DNA of 64,000 nt from Sphingobacteriales bacterium 50-39 (GTDB lineage: Bacteria; Bacteroidota; Bacteroidia; Chitinophagales; Chitinophagaceae), in NCBI GenBank assembly GCA_001898505.1, contig MKTZ01000001.1, positions 806,001 through 870,000 of the forward strand. Direction: 5' to 3'. The translations under genes and the position numbers were made by a program. The notes under the pieces were generated by a model. It was not told where the DNA came from. It ran no database searches and saw only the letters and a program-made list of their open reading frames with translations. How positions within the stretch are numbered: the first letter of the stretch is position 1; each line of letters starts with the position of its first letter. Positions 25,688 through 34,723 of this stretch are shown piece after piece.

Positions 25688-26596
25688 ATGCGAAAAATAA
25701 TTTCTATTTTTTTGGGTGCGATCCTTTTTTGCCGGGCCCAGGCGCAGGATAGCACACTTTTGAATATGCTGAACGACTCCATGAGCGCAAGCAAAGAAAA
25801 GGGATATGTCACGGGTACTTTCAAGGCGAGCCATGTCATCAATATGCAGACGGTGGAGTCTACGGCGGCAGGAGCCCTGTCCTTTGTCATCCAGCACCGG
25901 TTTGACCGGCTGAACACCGGCGCCTATAATTTTTTCGGGCTGGACAATGCCACATTGCGGCTGGGGCTTGACTATGGCATTACGGACAGATTGAATGTGG
26001 GCATCGGGCGGAGCTCTTATTTAAAAACCTTCGACGGGTTTGTAAAATACAAGCTGCTCAGACAGACAGAGGGTAAACAGATGCCGGTGACGGTGAGCGT
26101 GCTGGGAACGATTACCAATTATACGCAGGATATGAAGGACAAGAAGTATCTGACAGCCAATTACCGAACGGCCTACTCGGGTCAATTGCTGATAGCCCGC
26201 AAGTTCAGCCGGAGGCTCTCTTTGGAGGTCACTCCGACCTATCTGCATTACAACCTGGTGCCCACAGTGAACGATAAGAACGATGTATTTGCATTGGGCA
26301 TGGGCGGTCGTTTCAGGATCACCAACCGGATGAGCATCAATGCGGAATATGATTATCTGCCCCCCAGTCAGGTGGTGTCCGCCACGGTGCATAATACCTT
26401 CTCGCTGGGATGGGATATCGAGACGGGCGGACACGTATTTCAGTTAGTGTTCAGTAATACACAGACCATGCTGGAGACACAATATCTTACACCATATTAT
26501 ACGCAAACTACGAGTACGTGGGGGAATGGCGATATTTATTTTGGATTCAATATTTCCAGGAATTTTAATTTAAAGAAGCACAGTCGTGGGAAATGA
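25688..26596 (+). CDS. DUF5777 family beta-barrel outer-membrane protein
   Basis: A 302-residue protein with a signal peptide (MRKIISIFLGAILFCRAQAQ). The family pattern is present: 'GTFKASHVINMQTVE', 'LSFVIQHRFDRLNTGAYNFF' and 'GLDYGITDRLNVGIGRS', followed by alternating hydrophobic strands and a C-terminal 'GNGDIYFGFNISRNF'. These are probable outer-membrane barrels without a known substrate. The preferred start (25688) is the one that opens the signal peptide. The last codons overlap the first codons of the flippase gene by 11 bases, so this operon runs into the glycan cluster. Confidence 0.82.
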   Translation: MRKIISIFLGAILFCRAQAQDSTLLNMLNDSMSASKEKGYVTGTFKASHVINMQTVESTAAGALSFVIQHRFDRLNTGAYNFFGLDNATLRLGLDYGITDRLNVGIGRSSYLKTFDGFVKYKLLRQTEGKQMPVTVSVLGTITNYTQDMKDKKYLTANYRTAYSGQLLIARKFSRRLSLEVTPTYLHYNLVPTVNDKNDVFALGMGGRFRITNRMSINAEYDYLPPSQVVSATVHNTFSLGWDIETGGHVFQLVFSNTQTMLETQYLTPYYTQTTSTWGNGDIYFGFNISRNFNLKKHSRGK

Positions 26597-28001
26597 AAGT
26601 GACAGAGGCAGACTGATACGAAACATATCAGCCAATACCCTTCAGGTTCTGGGCAATCAGTTCCTGGGGGTATTCATTTTCCTCATCATCTCCCGCAGCT
26701 TCGACAAACCTTCCTTTGGGGAATTGAGCTGGTCGCTGGCCGTGCTGACCCTCATCACGACCCTGCTAAGCCTGAGGCTGGAACAGATAGTGGTACGCAA
26801 CGTAGCAGCCGGGGGTGATCCGTCCGACATGCTTACGTTGTTTGCGGCCCATAATTTCTTTACGGGGCTGTTCTTTTTCGGAGTCCTTTCCGCCGTATGT
26901 TATCTCTATCCTCCACTGGCCCGGGAACATTATCTTTTATGGATACTATCCATCAGCCAGGTACTGACCTTTTGGGCTCTCCCTTTCCGGCAGCTGCTGG
27001 CGGGGTGTGGCGCTTTTGGCTGGCTGGCGCTGCTGGCTTCCGTCAGCAACCTGATACGGGCTGTGGGGCTTTATTGCTGTGTGATCTATTCCGCGCTGAG
27101 CCTGAGGATGGTGATAGCCCTTTTCACCGTGTCGTCAATGGTGGAACTTGGGCTGGGAGTGTGGATCGTCCGGGGGCGACTGGGTATAGGACTGAGGAGG
27201 ATGAGGTTTGTTCCGGCATATACTGTTCTGATAAAGTCTTCCCTACCGCAGGCGGGAGTGGTTTTTTTGCAGGCGGGTATTGCGCGGGTGGATTGGATCC
27301 TGATGGGGGTATTGTCGTCCCCGACCCATACGGCGGAGTATACGTTTGCCTATCGGGCTTTCGAATTTGCGCCATTGCCGCTGCTGGTGCTGGCGCCGTT
27401 GCTGTTGAACAAGATGGCGCGGGCAGGGGGAAGAACAGACATGCTGTTCCTTGACAGGCTTGTAAGGCTGGAGCTGCTATTGGCGACCCTGCCGACCCTG
27501 TGGCTGATACTAGCCTGGGCCCCCATGGTCGATTTTTTAACGGTCGCCAAATACGGCGCCTCCAACACCCGGACCTTTCTAATCCTTTCGTGCTGTATCC
27601 CTTTTCAATATATCAATAACCTGTACTGGAGCCAGGAGTTTGCCCGTAACAGGCTGGGGCTGATACTATCCGTTACGGCTGTCACGGGAACCATCGTACT
27701 GGTGGGAGATGTCATCCTCATACCTTATTATGCCGGTGCGGGGGCTGCCGCGGCCTATCTGGCGGCCATGACCGTGCAATATATCTTATACACGCGTGCG
27801 TCAGACCTTGGGAAGAAATGGGAGTGGGGAGGCCGTCTGCTGGTGTCGATGGCCATAGCGGGCGGCAGCGGACTGATTGTCGTTGGCGTTACTGATGTAC
27901 TGATGCTGCAGCTGCTGCTGGGGACTGCCCTGTATTGTCTGTTGGGGTGGGTTACAGGGCTTTTTCGAACAAAAGAAAATGTACTGTTATGGAATCCCTG
28001 A
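26586..28001 (+). CDS. Oligosaccharide flippase (Wzx/PST-type)
   Basis: A 471-residue integral membrane protein with about 12-14 hydrophobic helices. The N-terminus ('LIRNISANTLQVLGNQFLGV', 'IISRSFDKPSFGELS') is typical of polysaccharide-transport proteins of the MOP superfamily. It would flip undecaprenyl-linked repeat units across the inner membrane. The start is GTG at 26586, overlapping the end of the DUF5777 gene; no ATG with equal context is available before the first helix. Next comes an O-antigen-polymerase-like gene overlapping by 13 bases. Together they begin the surface-glycan cluster. Confidence 0.88.
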   Translation: MGNESDRGRLIRNISANTLQVLGNQFLGVFIFLIISRSFDKPSFGELSWSLAVLTLITTLLSLRLEQIVVRNVAAGGDPSDMLTLFAAHNFFTGLFFFGVLSAVCYLYPPLAREHYLLWILSISQVLTFWALPFRQLLAGCGAFGWLALLASVSNLIRAVGLYCCVIYSALSLRMVIALFTVSSMVELGLGVWIVRGRLGIGLRRMRFVPAYTVLIKSSLPQAGVVFLQAGIARVDWILMGVLSSPTHTAEYTFAYRAFEFAPLPLLVLAPLLLNKMARAGGRTDMLFLDRLVRLELLLATLPTLWLILAWAPMVDFLTVAKYGASNTRTFLILSCCIPFQYINNLYWSQEFARNRLGLILSVTAVTGTIVLVGDVILIPYYAGAGAAAAYLAAMTVQYILYTRASDLGKKWEWGGRLLVSMAIAGGSGLIVVGVTDVLMLQLLLGTALYCLLGWVTGLFRTKENVLLWNP

Positions 28002-29434
28002 AAAAATATTTTCGAACGCTGGACTGGCCACTGCTGCTGTTCCTCATTTTCTTCCTCAACGTAAAGCTTTATGTAAAGGCCCTGGCAGTGATCGTAGCGG
28101 TCTGTTTTTCCTGGAAGAGGCGGGGGGCACTGCGCTCCTGGCGGGGGATGTGGTGGCGATTCTATCCAGTGATGATCCTGCTGGCGTTGATCAATGCGGG
28201 GCTATCCATTCGCTCGATGTCGCTGCCGGCCTGGATGGCGTTTGGGCTTGGCTGTGTGTATTGGGGGCTTGCCATGCTGGCTGCCTGGCAGCTATTTCTT
28301 TTTGTGGAGGGAGCGAGTAAGGAGCGGCTACATAAAACGGTGTCCTTTTTGTTCTTGCTGAATGCGGGCATCATGCTGGCGTCCTTTATCCTGGTATGTA
28401 TCCGGGCGGGTGTGCTGAACCCCTACAATTACGAAGGCGAGCACCGAAGGTTTTTTATCAGCACGGGCGATATGATCACGGGCATCGGTTTGGACAGCAG
28501 CGTAACGGCGGCCCTTATCAGCGCCTTTGGGCTTTTGTATTTTCTGTACAGATGTAAGTGGGGGCTTGCACTATTGTGCTATGTAACCATCCTGCTGGCT
28601 ACCAGCAATACGACAAATTATTTGCTTGGCTTCGTCCTGGTGATAGCCTTCTTGTTTTATTCAGACCGGCTGCAAAAGAGCATGATCCTTATCTTTTTTG
28701 GGTTGATGGCCGTATTTGCCGCGAAGGTTGCTCCGTCCAATCAGGAGTATGCCCATACTCTTCTCGGAAGGCTGGGGGGGAAGAATGAATATGTAGAGCC
28801 CGTACCCATTCCTAACGCGAAGTGGACGGAGTTTGTGGAAAGCAACCAGATGACCCAAAAGGAGGACAAGCTTCATTCCTTTATGAGCGAGCTGTATCTA
28901 CCCGGCCAGGCGGATAGCATAAAGCGGCAATATACTGCCTGGCGCATGTCGGGGAGGGTGATCGCCTGGCAGGAGCTGGGTAGATTTTTCCGGGAACATC
29001 CCGGCCGGCTGCTGTTGGGTACGGGTATGGGCAATTTTTCTTCCCGGCTGGCTTTCCGTACCACGGGGCTTGGCATCGAGGGGTCGTATCCTGCGCGGTA
29101 TGCCTATATCCATCCTTTCTTCCGGCAGAATTATCTGTTCCTATACCTGTATTATCACACCCGGGACGAGGGGCAGCACAGCGTGATCAACAAACCGGAC
29201 TCGGTGTATGGGCAGCTGCTGTCGGAATATGGGTTGATCGGTGTCGGCTGTTTTGTCATCTTATACCTGGCCGCTTTTGGAAGGGGACTTTGGAAGCGGC
29301 CCGTCCGCAGCTATGGGGCGCCGTTGCTGCTGCTGATGGCCGGGGCTTTTTTTACAGAATACTGGTTCGAGCAATTGTCGGTAGTGGTCTTGTTCGAGCT
29401 GCTCATGCTGCTGGATAAACATGCTGCCGGATAA
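27989..29434 (+). CDS. O-antigen polymerase/ligase-like membrane protein
   Basis: A 481-residue protein with about ten transmembrane helices and one long periplasmic loop (~255-400) before the last helices. In that loop, 'RVIAWQELGRFFREHPGRLL' and 'GTGMGNFSSRLAF' resemble the Wzy_C region, and 'LLSEYGLIGVGCFVILYLAA' follows it, as is usual for O-antigen ligases and polymerases. The ATG at 27989 is preferred; a longer frame would begin inside the flippase. A role in polymerising or ligating glycan repeat units is inferred. A second protein of this type is encoded at 46.6 kb. Confidence 0.75.
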   Translation: MESLKKYFRTLDWPLLLFLIFFLNVKLYVKALAVIVAVCFSWKRRGALRSWRGMWWRFYPVMILLALINAGLSIRSMSLPAWMAFGLGCVYWGLAMLAAWQLFLFVEGASKERLHKTVSFLFLLNAGIMLASFILVCIRAGVLNPYNYEGEHRRFFISTGDMITGIGLDSSVTAALISAFGLLYFLYRCKWGLALLCYVTILLATSNTTNYLLGFVLVIAFLFYSDRLQKSMILIFFGLMAVFAAKVAPSNQEYAHTLLGRLGGKNEYVEPVPIPNAKWTEFVESNQMTQKEDKLHSFMSELYLPGQADSIKRQYTAWRMSGRVIAWQELGRFFREHPGRLLLGTGMGNFSSRLAFRTTGLGIEGSYPARYAYIHPFFRQNYLFLYLYYHTRDEGQHSVINKPDSVYGQLLSEYGLIGVGCFVILYLAAFGRGLWKRPVRSYGAPLLLLMAGAFFTEYWFEQLSVVVLFELLMLLDKHAAG

Positions 29435-29440
29435 AGAAAC

Positions 29441-30394
29441 ATGCATCCGAAAGTTACCATATTAATGCCGGCCTGCAATGCGGGGAAATACATCGCCGAA
29501 GCGATACGATCGGTGCTGGACCAGAGTTTTAAGGATTATGAGCTGCTGATCGTGGATGATGGCAGCACGGATGATACATTGACGGTGATCCGGCAGTTCA
29601 AGGACCCTCGGATTAGGGTGCTGTGTAAAGAAAAGGAAGGTATATCGGTGGCGCTGAACACCGGACTCCAGATGGCAAGGGCGACGTATATAGCCCGATT
29701 TGACGCGGATGATATCTGCATGTCCAGCCGGCTGGAAAGGCAGGTACTTTTTCTGGATGGGCATCCCGCCTATCTTGTCATAGGCAGCGATGCGGAATAT
29801 ATCTCGGAGAATGGAGAGCATCTGTTCCATTTCAGATGTGCCGGGCATACACACCGGGAGATCATTGGGAACCTATATAAACATTGTCCCGTCATTCATT
29901 CTGCCGCCATGTACCGGAAGGAGGCGATATTGCGAATAGGAGGATATTCCCTCCATGCTCATAATTTTGAAGATCATCTGCTCTGGGTCCAGCTGTTGAA
30001 GACGGGGAAATGTTGCAATTTACCGGAGCCGTTGATCAAGGTGCGGATCAATCCTCATTCAGTGACCATCGACGAGCGATGGAGGGGCCGGCGATTCCGC
30101 CAACTGAAGCAGGGGATACTGGAAAGAGGGACCATCACGCAAGAGGAAGGGAATGAGCTGCAGAACATCATTTTGCGGCAGGATAACAAAAAGATCAAGG
30201 AGGGAGCCTATCATGCTCTCTGCGGAAAAAAGCTTCTGGCTGAGAATTACCGGCCTGCAAAGGCCCGCTGGCATGTGACGAGATCCATCTATGCGAATCC
30301 TTTCCGGCTGGACAACTACCTGATCCTGATGGTAAGTTATCTGCCGGCACGTCTGATCAAATGGCTACATCAAACCATACCGCAAAAAACCTGA
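29441..30394 (+). CDS. Glycosyltransferase family 2
   Basis: A 317-residue GT-A enzyme. The nucleotide-binding start ('VTILMPACNAGKYIAEAI'), VDDGSTDD (38-45) and the metal-binding DxD-like FDADD (87-91) are all intact. The acceptor side has 'GGYSLHAHNFEDHLLWVQLL', where the ED pair is the likely catalytic region. GT2 enzymes in glycan clusters add hexose or deoxyhexose residues to the lipid-linked repeat unit at the cytoplasmic face. It is seven bases downstream of the polymerase gene and five upstream of the ABC exporter, within one long operon. Confidence 0.92.
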   Translation: MHPKVTILMPACNAGKYIAEAIRSVLDQSFKDYELLIVDDGSTDDTLTVIRQFKDPRIRVLCKEKEGISVALNTGLQMARATYIARFDADDICMSSRLERQVLFLDGHPAYLVIGSDAEYISENGEHLFHFRCAGHTHREIIGNLYKHCPVIHSAAMYRKEAILRIGGYSLHAHNFEDHLLWVQLLKTGKCCNLPEPLIKVRINPHSVTIDERWRGRRFRQLKQGILERGTITQEEGNELQNIILRQDNKKIKEGAYHALCGKKLLAENYRPAKARWHVTRSIYANPFRLDNYLILMVSYLPARLIKWLHQTIPQKT

Positions 30395-30398
30395 TACC

Positions 30399-32051
30399 AT
30401 GTTTAGCACGATACGAAAAATAGGGCGGATGCTTTTGCCACGGGAGCGACGGAAGTTGGGGTTGCTGCTGGCTGGAGATACGCTGGTCAGCATCGCCGAT
30501 ATTGCATTTCTGGCAGTTCTGCTGATCGTTGTTAATTTCTACGCTTATGGTGCGGCGCCTCACCGGTGGAAGGTTGCCTCATGGTTATGGGACAGGCAAT
30601 CCCCGGCTTTGATCATATGGTTCCTCTTGCTTTTCGTGATCAAGAGCATTGCCGGATATGGAATGGTCCGGGGGCGTTACCATTTTGTATACAAGGTAGC
30701 CACCCGGATGGCTGTCGATAACATGCAGCGGTACCTCGAAAGTGAATTTTCCGAATATGTAAATGTGGATTCTGCGGTGCATGCGCGCAGGATCGGGCAG
30801 CAGCCGATCGAGTTCTGCCAATATATGCTTGCCGGAGCGATCCAGGTGGTGTCGGAGGTCGTACTTATCGGGGTGGCGGTTGCAGGGATACTATGGTACG
30901 ATGCGGGCCTTTTTTTAATATTGCTGGCGATCCTTTTGCCCGCGATCGTTCTTATGACGTATATCACCCGGAGAAGGCTGAAGTCAGTGAGGAACCAGGT
31001 GAAGGCGGGTAGTGAAAAAGCAATCCAGTATCTGCACGAGGGGCTGACAGGTTATGTTGAAAGCAATACCTATGGCCGGAACGAATTCTTTACAGAGAGG
31101 TATGCCCGTTACCAGGGGGAGTTGAACCGCTATCTATCGGAACTGCAGATTACCCAGGGTATCCCTTCCCGGGTGATCGAGGTATTTGCGATACTGGGAC
31201 TATGTTTATTGATCGCCCTTCACGCCACTGCTTTTGTTACCCTTGGGGCGTTCATGGCAGCCGCCTATAAGATCATTCCGGGAATGGTGAAGCTCTCCAA
31301 TATCAGCGCGCAGTTCCGTATCTACGGATTTACGCTGGAGCCGCCGTCCGGACAGGGTGATCCTGAAGCAGGGCATCTCCGGGATGGACGCCATGGGGCT
31401 GAACGATTACAATCCGTCCATTTTGAGGGGGTCTCTTTCAGTTATCGTCAGCGAACCGTATTGCAGGATTTGTCTTTTGCTATCAGGCGGGGAGACTTTG
31501 TAGGGATATCCGGTATTTCCGGTCGCGGCAAAACGACTATCGTCAATCTGCTATTGGGATTTTATGCTCCCGATAAAGGGTGTATCAGCTTTAACGGTCA
31601 ATTGACCGATGGCCTGGGGAGAAGGCGGAGTTGGGGGCGTATCGCTTATGTCAAGCAGCATGCCTTTTTGCTCCACAGTACTCTTCTGCACAACATTACA
31701 TTGGGCAGTGACTTGTATGATGAACAGCGGATGAGGGCGGCTATTTACCACTGCGGGTGGCAGGGCTCATTCCCCGAATGCCTGAACGGACGTGTAAGCG
31801 AGCAAGGTAAGAATATCAGCGGAGGTCAGCGGCAGCGCATCGCTATTGCCAGAGCCTTGTATAAGGATGCAGATCTGATCATATTGGATGAGCCGTTCAA
31901 TGAGTTGGATCATGCATCGGTATTGGAGTTGCTGGCATATTTTCGGGAGCTGTCCCAATCCGGCAGGATCGTCCTCCTGATCACTCATGATAAGAGCTGC
32001 CTGGATTTCTGTAATAAAATTATCGCTTTGAATGAGCATGAAAACGCGTGA
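30399..32051 (+). CDS. ABC exporter (fused permease and ATPase)
   Basis: A 550-residue half-transporter: residues ~1-310 hold six transmembrane helices, and ~345-550 are the nucleotide-binding domain. The latter has a Walker A with Lys378 (GISGRGKTT), the signature ISGGQRQR and a Walker B with Asp497-Glu498 (LIILDEP). It resembles MsbA/PglK-type lipid or lipid-linked oligosaccharide exporters. Its presence along with a Wzx-type flippase means the cluster may handle two products or use the ABC protein for lipid transport. Its end overlaps the next gene by 20 bases. Confidence 0.9.
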   Translation: MFSTIRKIGRMLLPRERRKLGLLLAGDTLVSIADIAFLAVLLIVVNFYAYGAAPHRWKVASWLWDRQSPALIIWFLLLFVIKSIAGYGMVRGRYHFVYKVATRMAVDNMQRYLESEFSEYVNVDSAVHARRIGQQPIEFCQYMLAGAIQVVSEVVLIGVAVAGILWYDAGLFLILLAILLPAIVLMTYITRRRLKSVRNQVKAGSEKAIQYLHEGLTGYVESNTYGRNEFFTERYARYQGELNRYLSELQITQGIPSRVIEVFAILGLCLLIALHATAFVTLGAFMAAAYKIIPGMVKLSNISAQFRIYGFTLEPPSGQGDPEAGHLRDGRHGAERLQSVHFEGVSFSYRQRTVLQDLSFAIRRGDFVGISGISGRGKTTIVNLLLGFYAPDKGCISFNGQLTDGLGRRRSWGRIAYVKQHAFLLHSTLLHNITLGSDLYDEQRMRAAIYHCGWQGSFPECLNGRVSEQGKNISGGQRQRIAIARALYKDADLIILDEPFNELDHASVLELLAYFRELSQSGRIVLLITHDKSCLDFCNKIIALNEHENA

Positions 32052-33810
32052 AGATATATTGGTCGTGCTTACGCCTGGTTTTCCTGCCAGTGAGTCCGAC
32101 ACTACCTGTTTGCCTTCTCAGCAGCTGCTGGTCCGGGCGATTAACAGGAATTTTCCGGGCACGCGGATCGTTATCTTCTCCCTTGAATATCCTTTGCACC
32201 GCCAACCTTATACATGGTATGGCAACAAAGTATACCCATTCAATACGTGGGCGAAAAGCAAATGGTATAAGATGCGGGTATGGGTCGCCGTTTGGAAAGC
32301 ACTGCGGGAACTGCAGCGGTCCTGCCATGTTCTTGGCATATTCAGCTGGTGGTGCGGCCAAACGGCGCTGATCGGCAAGTGGTTTGGCAAAAGATCCGGC
32401 ATCCCGCATTTTATCTGGATATTAGGGCAGGATGCGCGCAAGGGCAATCGATATGTCCGATGGATCAGGCCCAGACCGGAGGAACTGGTAACGATATCTC
32501 ATTTCCTGGCGGAGGAATTCTACAAAAATTATAATGTCTGGCCGGCCCATACCATATCCAATGCCATCGATACGAACTTGTTCGATCCCTGTCCGGCAGA
32601 AAGAGACATCGATGTCCTGGGAGTGGGTTCATTGATCCCCCTGAAGCGATATGACCTGTTTATTACCGCGGTAGAGCAACTGGCGCGTTCATTCCCGCAT
32701 CTGAAAGCGGTGATCTGCGGCAAGGGCCCGGAGATGATCAAGTGGCAGGAGACGATCGATAGGTTGGGATTGCATGATCATATTTCGCTGGTGGGAGAAT
32801 TGCCGCATAAAGAGGTGCTGCGGTTAATGCAGCGGGCAAAGGTCCTGTTGCATCCTTCCTCTTATGAAGGGTATAGCACGGTGTGCCTGGAGGCCTTGTA
32901 TGCGGGCGCCTTTGTTTGCAGCTTTTGTCATCCGGGGATTGGATGGGTCCGGCATTGGCATGTTGCGGAAAATATGGAAGAGATGATCGGGCAGGTCCGG
33001 CAGGTGCTGGAAGATCCGGTGAGGACGCATGATCCCGTATTGCTCCATTCGATGGACGAATGTGCCAGGGAGGTGATGTCTTTATATATAAAGCCTGCCA
33101 ATATCCGGTATTATGATGCGATTGCTGCCGAATATGATAGTTTGCTGCGGAAAGATGATGCCAACCGGGCCGTGCGGCAGGCTGTAGCAGACCGGTTTGT
33201 AAAGACGGTGCCCAAGGGATGGGTCCTGGATTTCGGCGGAGGAACGGGGCTGGATATGGAGTGGCTGACCGCTAACGGCTACAACGTGATCTTTTGCGAA
33301 CCTTCTGCCGGTATGCGGCAGCAGGCGATCGAGTGGTATAATCGCTCAGATCACCGGGAGCGGGTGGTATTCCTGGAGGACGAGCATGCTGATTTCACGG
33401 ACTGGGCGCACCACAAGCCATTTGAGCAGGAAGTGGACGCAGTCCTGTCCAATTTTGCGGTGATGAACTCCATACGCGATATCCATTTGCTGTTCAGTAG
33501 TCTTTCAAGGGTGATCAAATCACATGGGCATGTATTTGCGCTGGTATTGGATGGAGGAAGGCGAAAGAGCAGACTGTCGGACCTTTATAGCGAATGGAGG
33601 TCGTTGACCCGCAGAAGGCCATCGGAGATTGCCATACAATACCACCAGTACCGGCAATCGGTCTTTCTCCACCGGGTGAAGATGATCAAAAGGGCCGCTG
33701 CCAACTGGTTCGAGCTTTATGAAATCGAGCCATTTGAAGAGATGGGTTTTTCGCTGTTGCATTTTGTCAGGAAGGGGCTTCCCAACGGGCATTTACAATC
33801 TGTTTTATAA
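32032..33810 (+). CDS. Glycosyltransferase family 4 fused to a SAM-dependent methyltransferase
   Basis: A 592-residue two-domain protein. Residues ~1-355 are a GT4 GT-B enzyme with 'DVLGVGSLIPLKRYDLFI', 'AVICGKGPEM' and the EX7E-like segment 'HPSSYEGYSTVCLEALYAGA'. Residues ~363-592 are a class I methyltransferase with motif I at 398-406 (VLDFGGGTG) and a downstream 'DAVLSNFAVMNSI'. The two would act on the same sugar, adding it and methylating it or a neighbour. Two in-frame starts (32032 and 32038) are possible; both overlap the ABC gene. No frameshift separates the parts, so it is a true fusion. Confidence 0.85.
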   Translation: MSMKTREDILVVLTPGFPASESDTTCLPSQQLLVRAINRNFPGTRIVIFSLEYPLHRQPYTWYGNKVYPFNTWAKSKWYKMRVWVAVWKALRELQRSCHVLGIFSWWCGQTALIGKWFGKRSGIPHFIWILGQDARKGNRYVRWIRPRPEELVTISHFLAEEFYKNYNVWPAHTISNAIDTNLFDPCPAERDIDVLGVGSLIPLKRYDLFITAVEQLARSFPHLKAVICGKGPEMIKWQETIDRLGLHDHISLVGELPHKEVLRLMQRAKVLLHPSSYEGYSTVCLEALYAGAFVCSFCHPGIGWVRHWHVAENMEEMIGQVRQVLEDPVRTHDPVLLHSMDECAREVMSLYIKPANIRYYDAIAAEYDSLLRKDDANRAVRQAVADRFVKTVPKGWVLDFGGGTGLDMEWLTANGYNVIFCEPSAGMRQQAIEWYNRSDHRERVVFLEDEHADFTDWAHHKPFEQEVDAVLSNFAVMNSIRDIHLLFSSLSRVIKSHGHVFALVLDGGRRKSRLSDLYSEWRSLTRRRPSEIAIQYHQYRQSVFLHRVKMIKRAAANWFELYEIEPFEEMGFSLLHFVRKGLPNGHLQSVL

Positions 33811-33811
33811 T

Positions 33812-34723
33812 ATGATCGGCAAATTGCTAACAGGAGAGACTCACGTCAGGGAATATACGGCGCTCAGGATCGATGGCGAGATCAGGGAGCGGGTTTACCT
33901 GGAATGCGGCGGCATGCTCGTGGATGTATCGGCACGGCATTGGCTGCTGAGCCTGGAGCCCATGGTATTCGGGGTATGGATGGATGGAGCGGAGCCGTTG
34001 CCCGCAATGAAGCCCTGCAAGATGTATTTTTACGGGAAGGAGGGCATGGCTGCAAAGGATCTCACGGTGGCAATCCGGCTTAAGTGCAGCGGGGAATTGC
34101 AGGATGGTAAGGGCAGGTTGATGCTGTTGACCCTTACGCATGCGGAACTCTTTCACATGGCGCCATTGAAAGCCCGTTTGATATATTGGAGATATTACCG
34201 GCAGCCATATAAGTCATATGGTGAATATAAGTCTTTGATCGCTGCATTCAGTTTTCCCAGACGGGTGAGATTGATATCCTTCCGGGACGGGGATTACTAT
34301 AATATTTTCCCTATGGATCTGATCGGGGCCATCGATGGGGAACGTCGCATGGTCTTCGGCCTGAGACATTCGAACAGGTCGCTGGCTGGAATGGCAGCGA
34401 CCGGCAGGTTTGCCGTTGCGGATGTCTCTTATGACAGGCGGGAGGCGGTGTATGGATTGGGGCGGCATCATAGCACTGCTCCGCCATCTATAGTGCAGCA
34501 GCCCTTTGGAATCATCCATTCCAGGGAAGGGCAATGCTATCTGCCTGATTGGGTGGAGGGGTATCGGGAGATGTCGGTATTGGCTACCAGGAATCTGGGC
34601 AGTCATATGTTGATCTGGGCTGCATGGGAAAAGGAGTATAGTGTAAATTTATCTGCAGATCATTTGCACCATGTTCATTTTTTACATTGGCTTACACACC
34701 GCAAGAGAGATACGGCGTGTTGA
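33812..34723 (+). CDS. Unrecognised protein with possible FMN-binding split-barrel region
   Basis: A 303-residue protein without signal peptide or membrane helices. The middle part (~140-215) resembles flavin-reductase-like split-barrel proteins: 'PRRVRLISFRDGDYYNIFPM', followed by DLIGAI and 'FGLRHSNRSLAGMAATGRF'. The first ~120 residues match nothing I know. Membership is therefore tentative. The gene starts one base after the preceding stop and is clearly part of the glycan operon. A redox step on a sugar, or a stand-alone split-barrel binding role, are both possible. Its 3' end overlaps the convergent GT9 gene by 49 bases. Confidence 0.5.
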   Translation: MIGKLLTGETHVREYTALRIDGEIRERVYLECGGMLVDVSARHWLLSLEPMVFGVWMDGAEPLPAMKPCKMYFYGKEGMAAKDLTVAIRLKCSGELQDGKGRLMLLTLTHAELFHMAPLKARLIYWRYYRQPYKSYGEYKSLIAAFSFPRRVRLISFRDGDYYNIFPMDLIGAIDGERRMVFGLRHSNRSLAGMAATGRFAVADVSYDRREAVYGLGRHHSTAPPSIVQQPFGIIHSREGQCYLPDWVEGYREMSVLATRNLGSHMLIWAAWEKEYSVNLSADHLHHVHFLHWLTHRKRDTAC

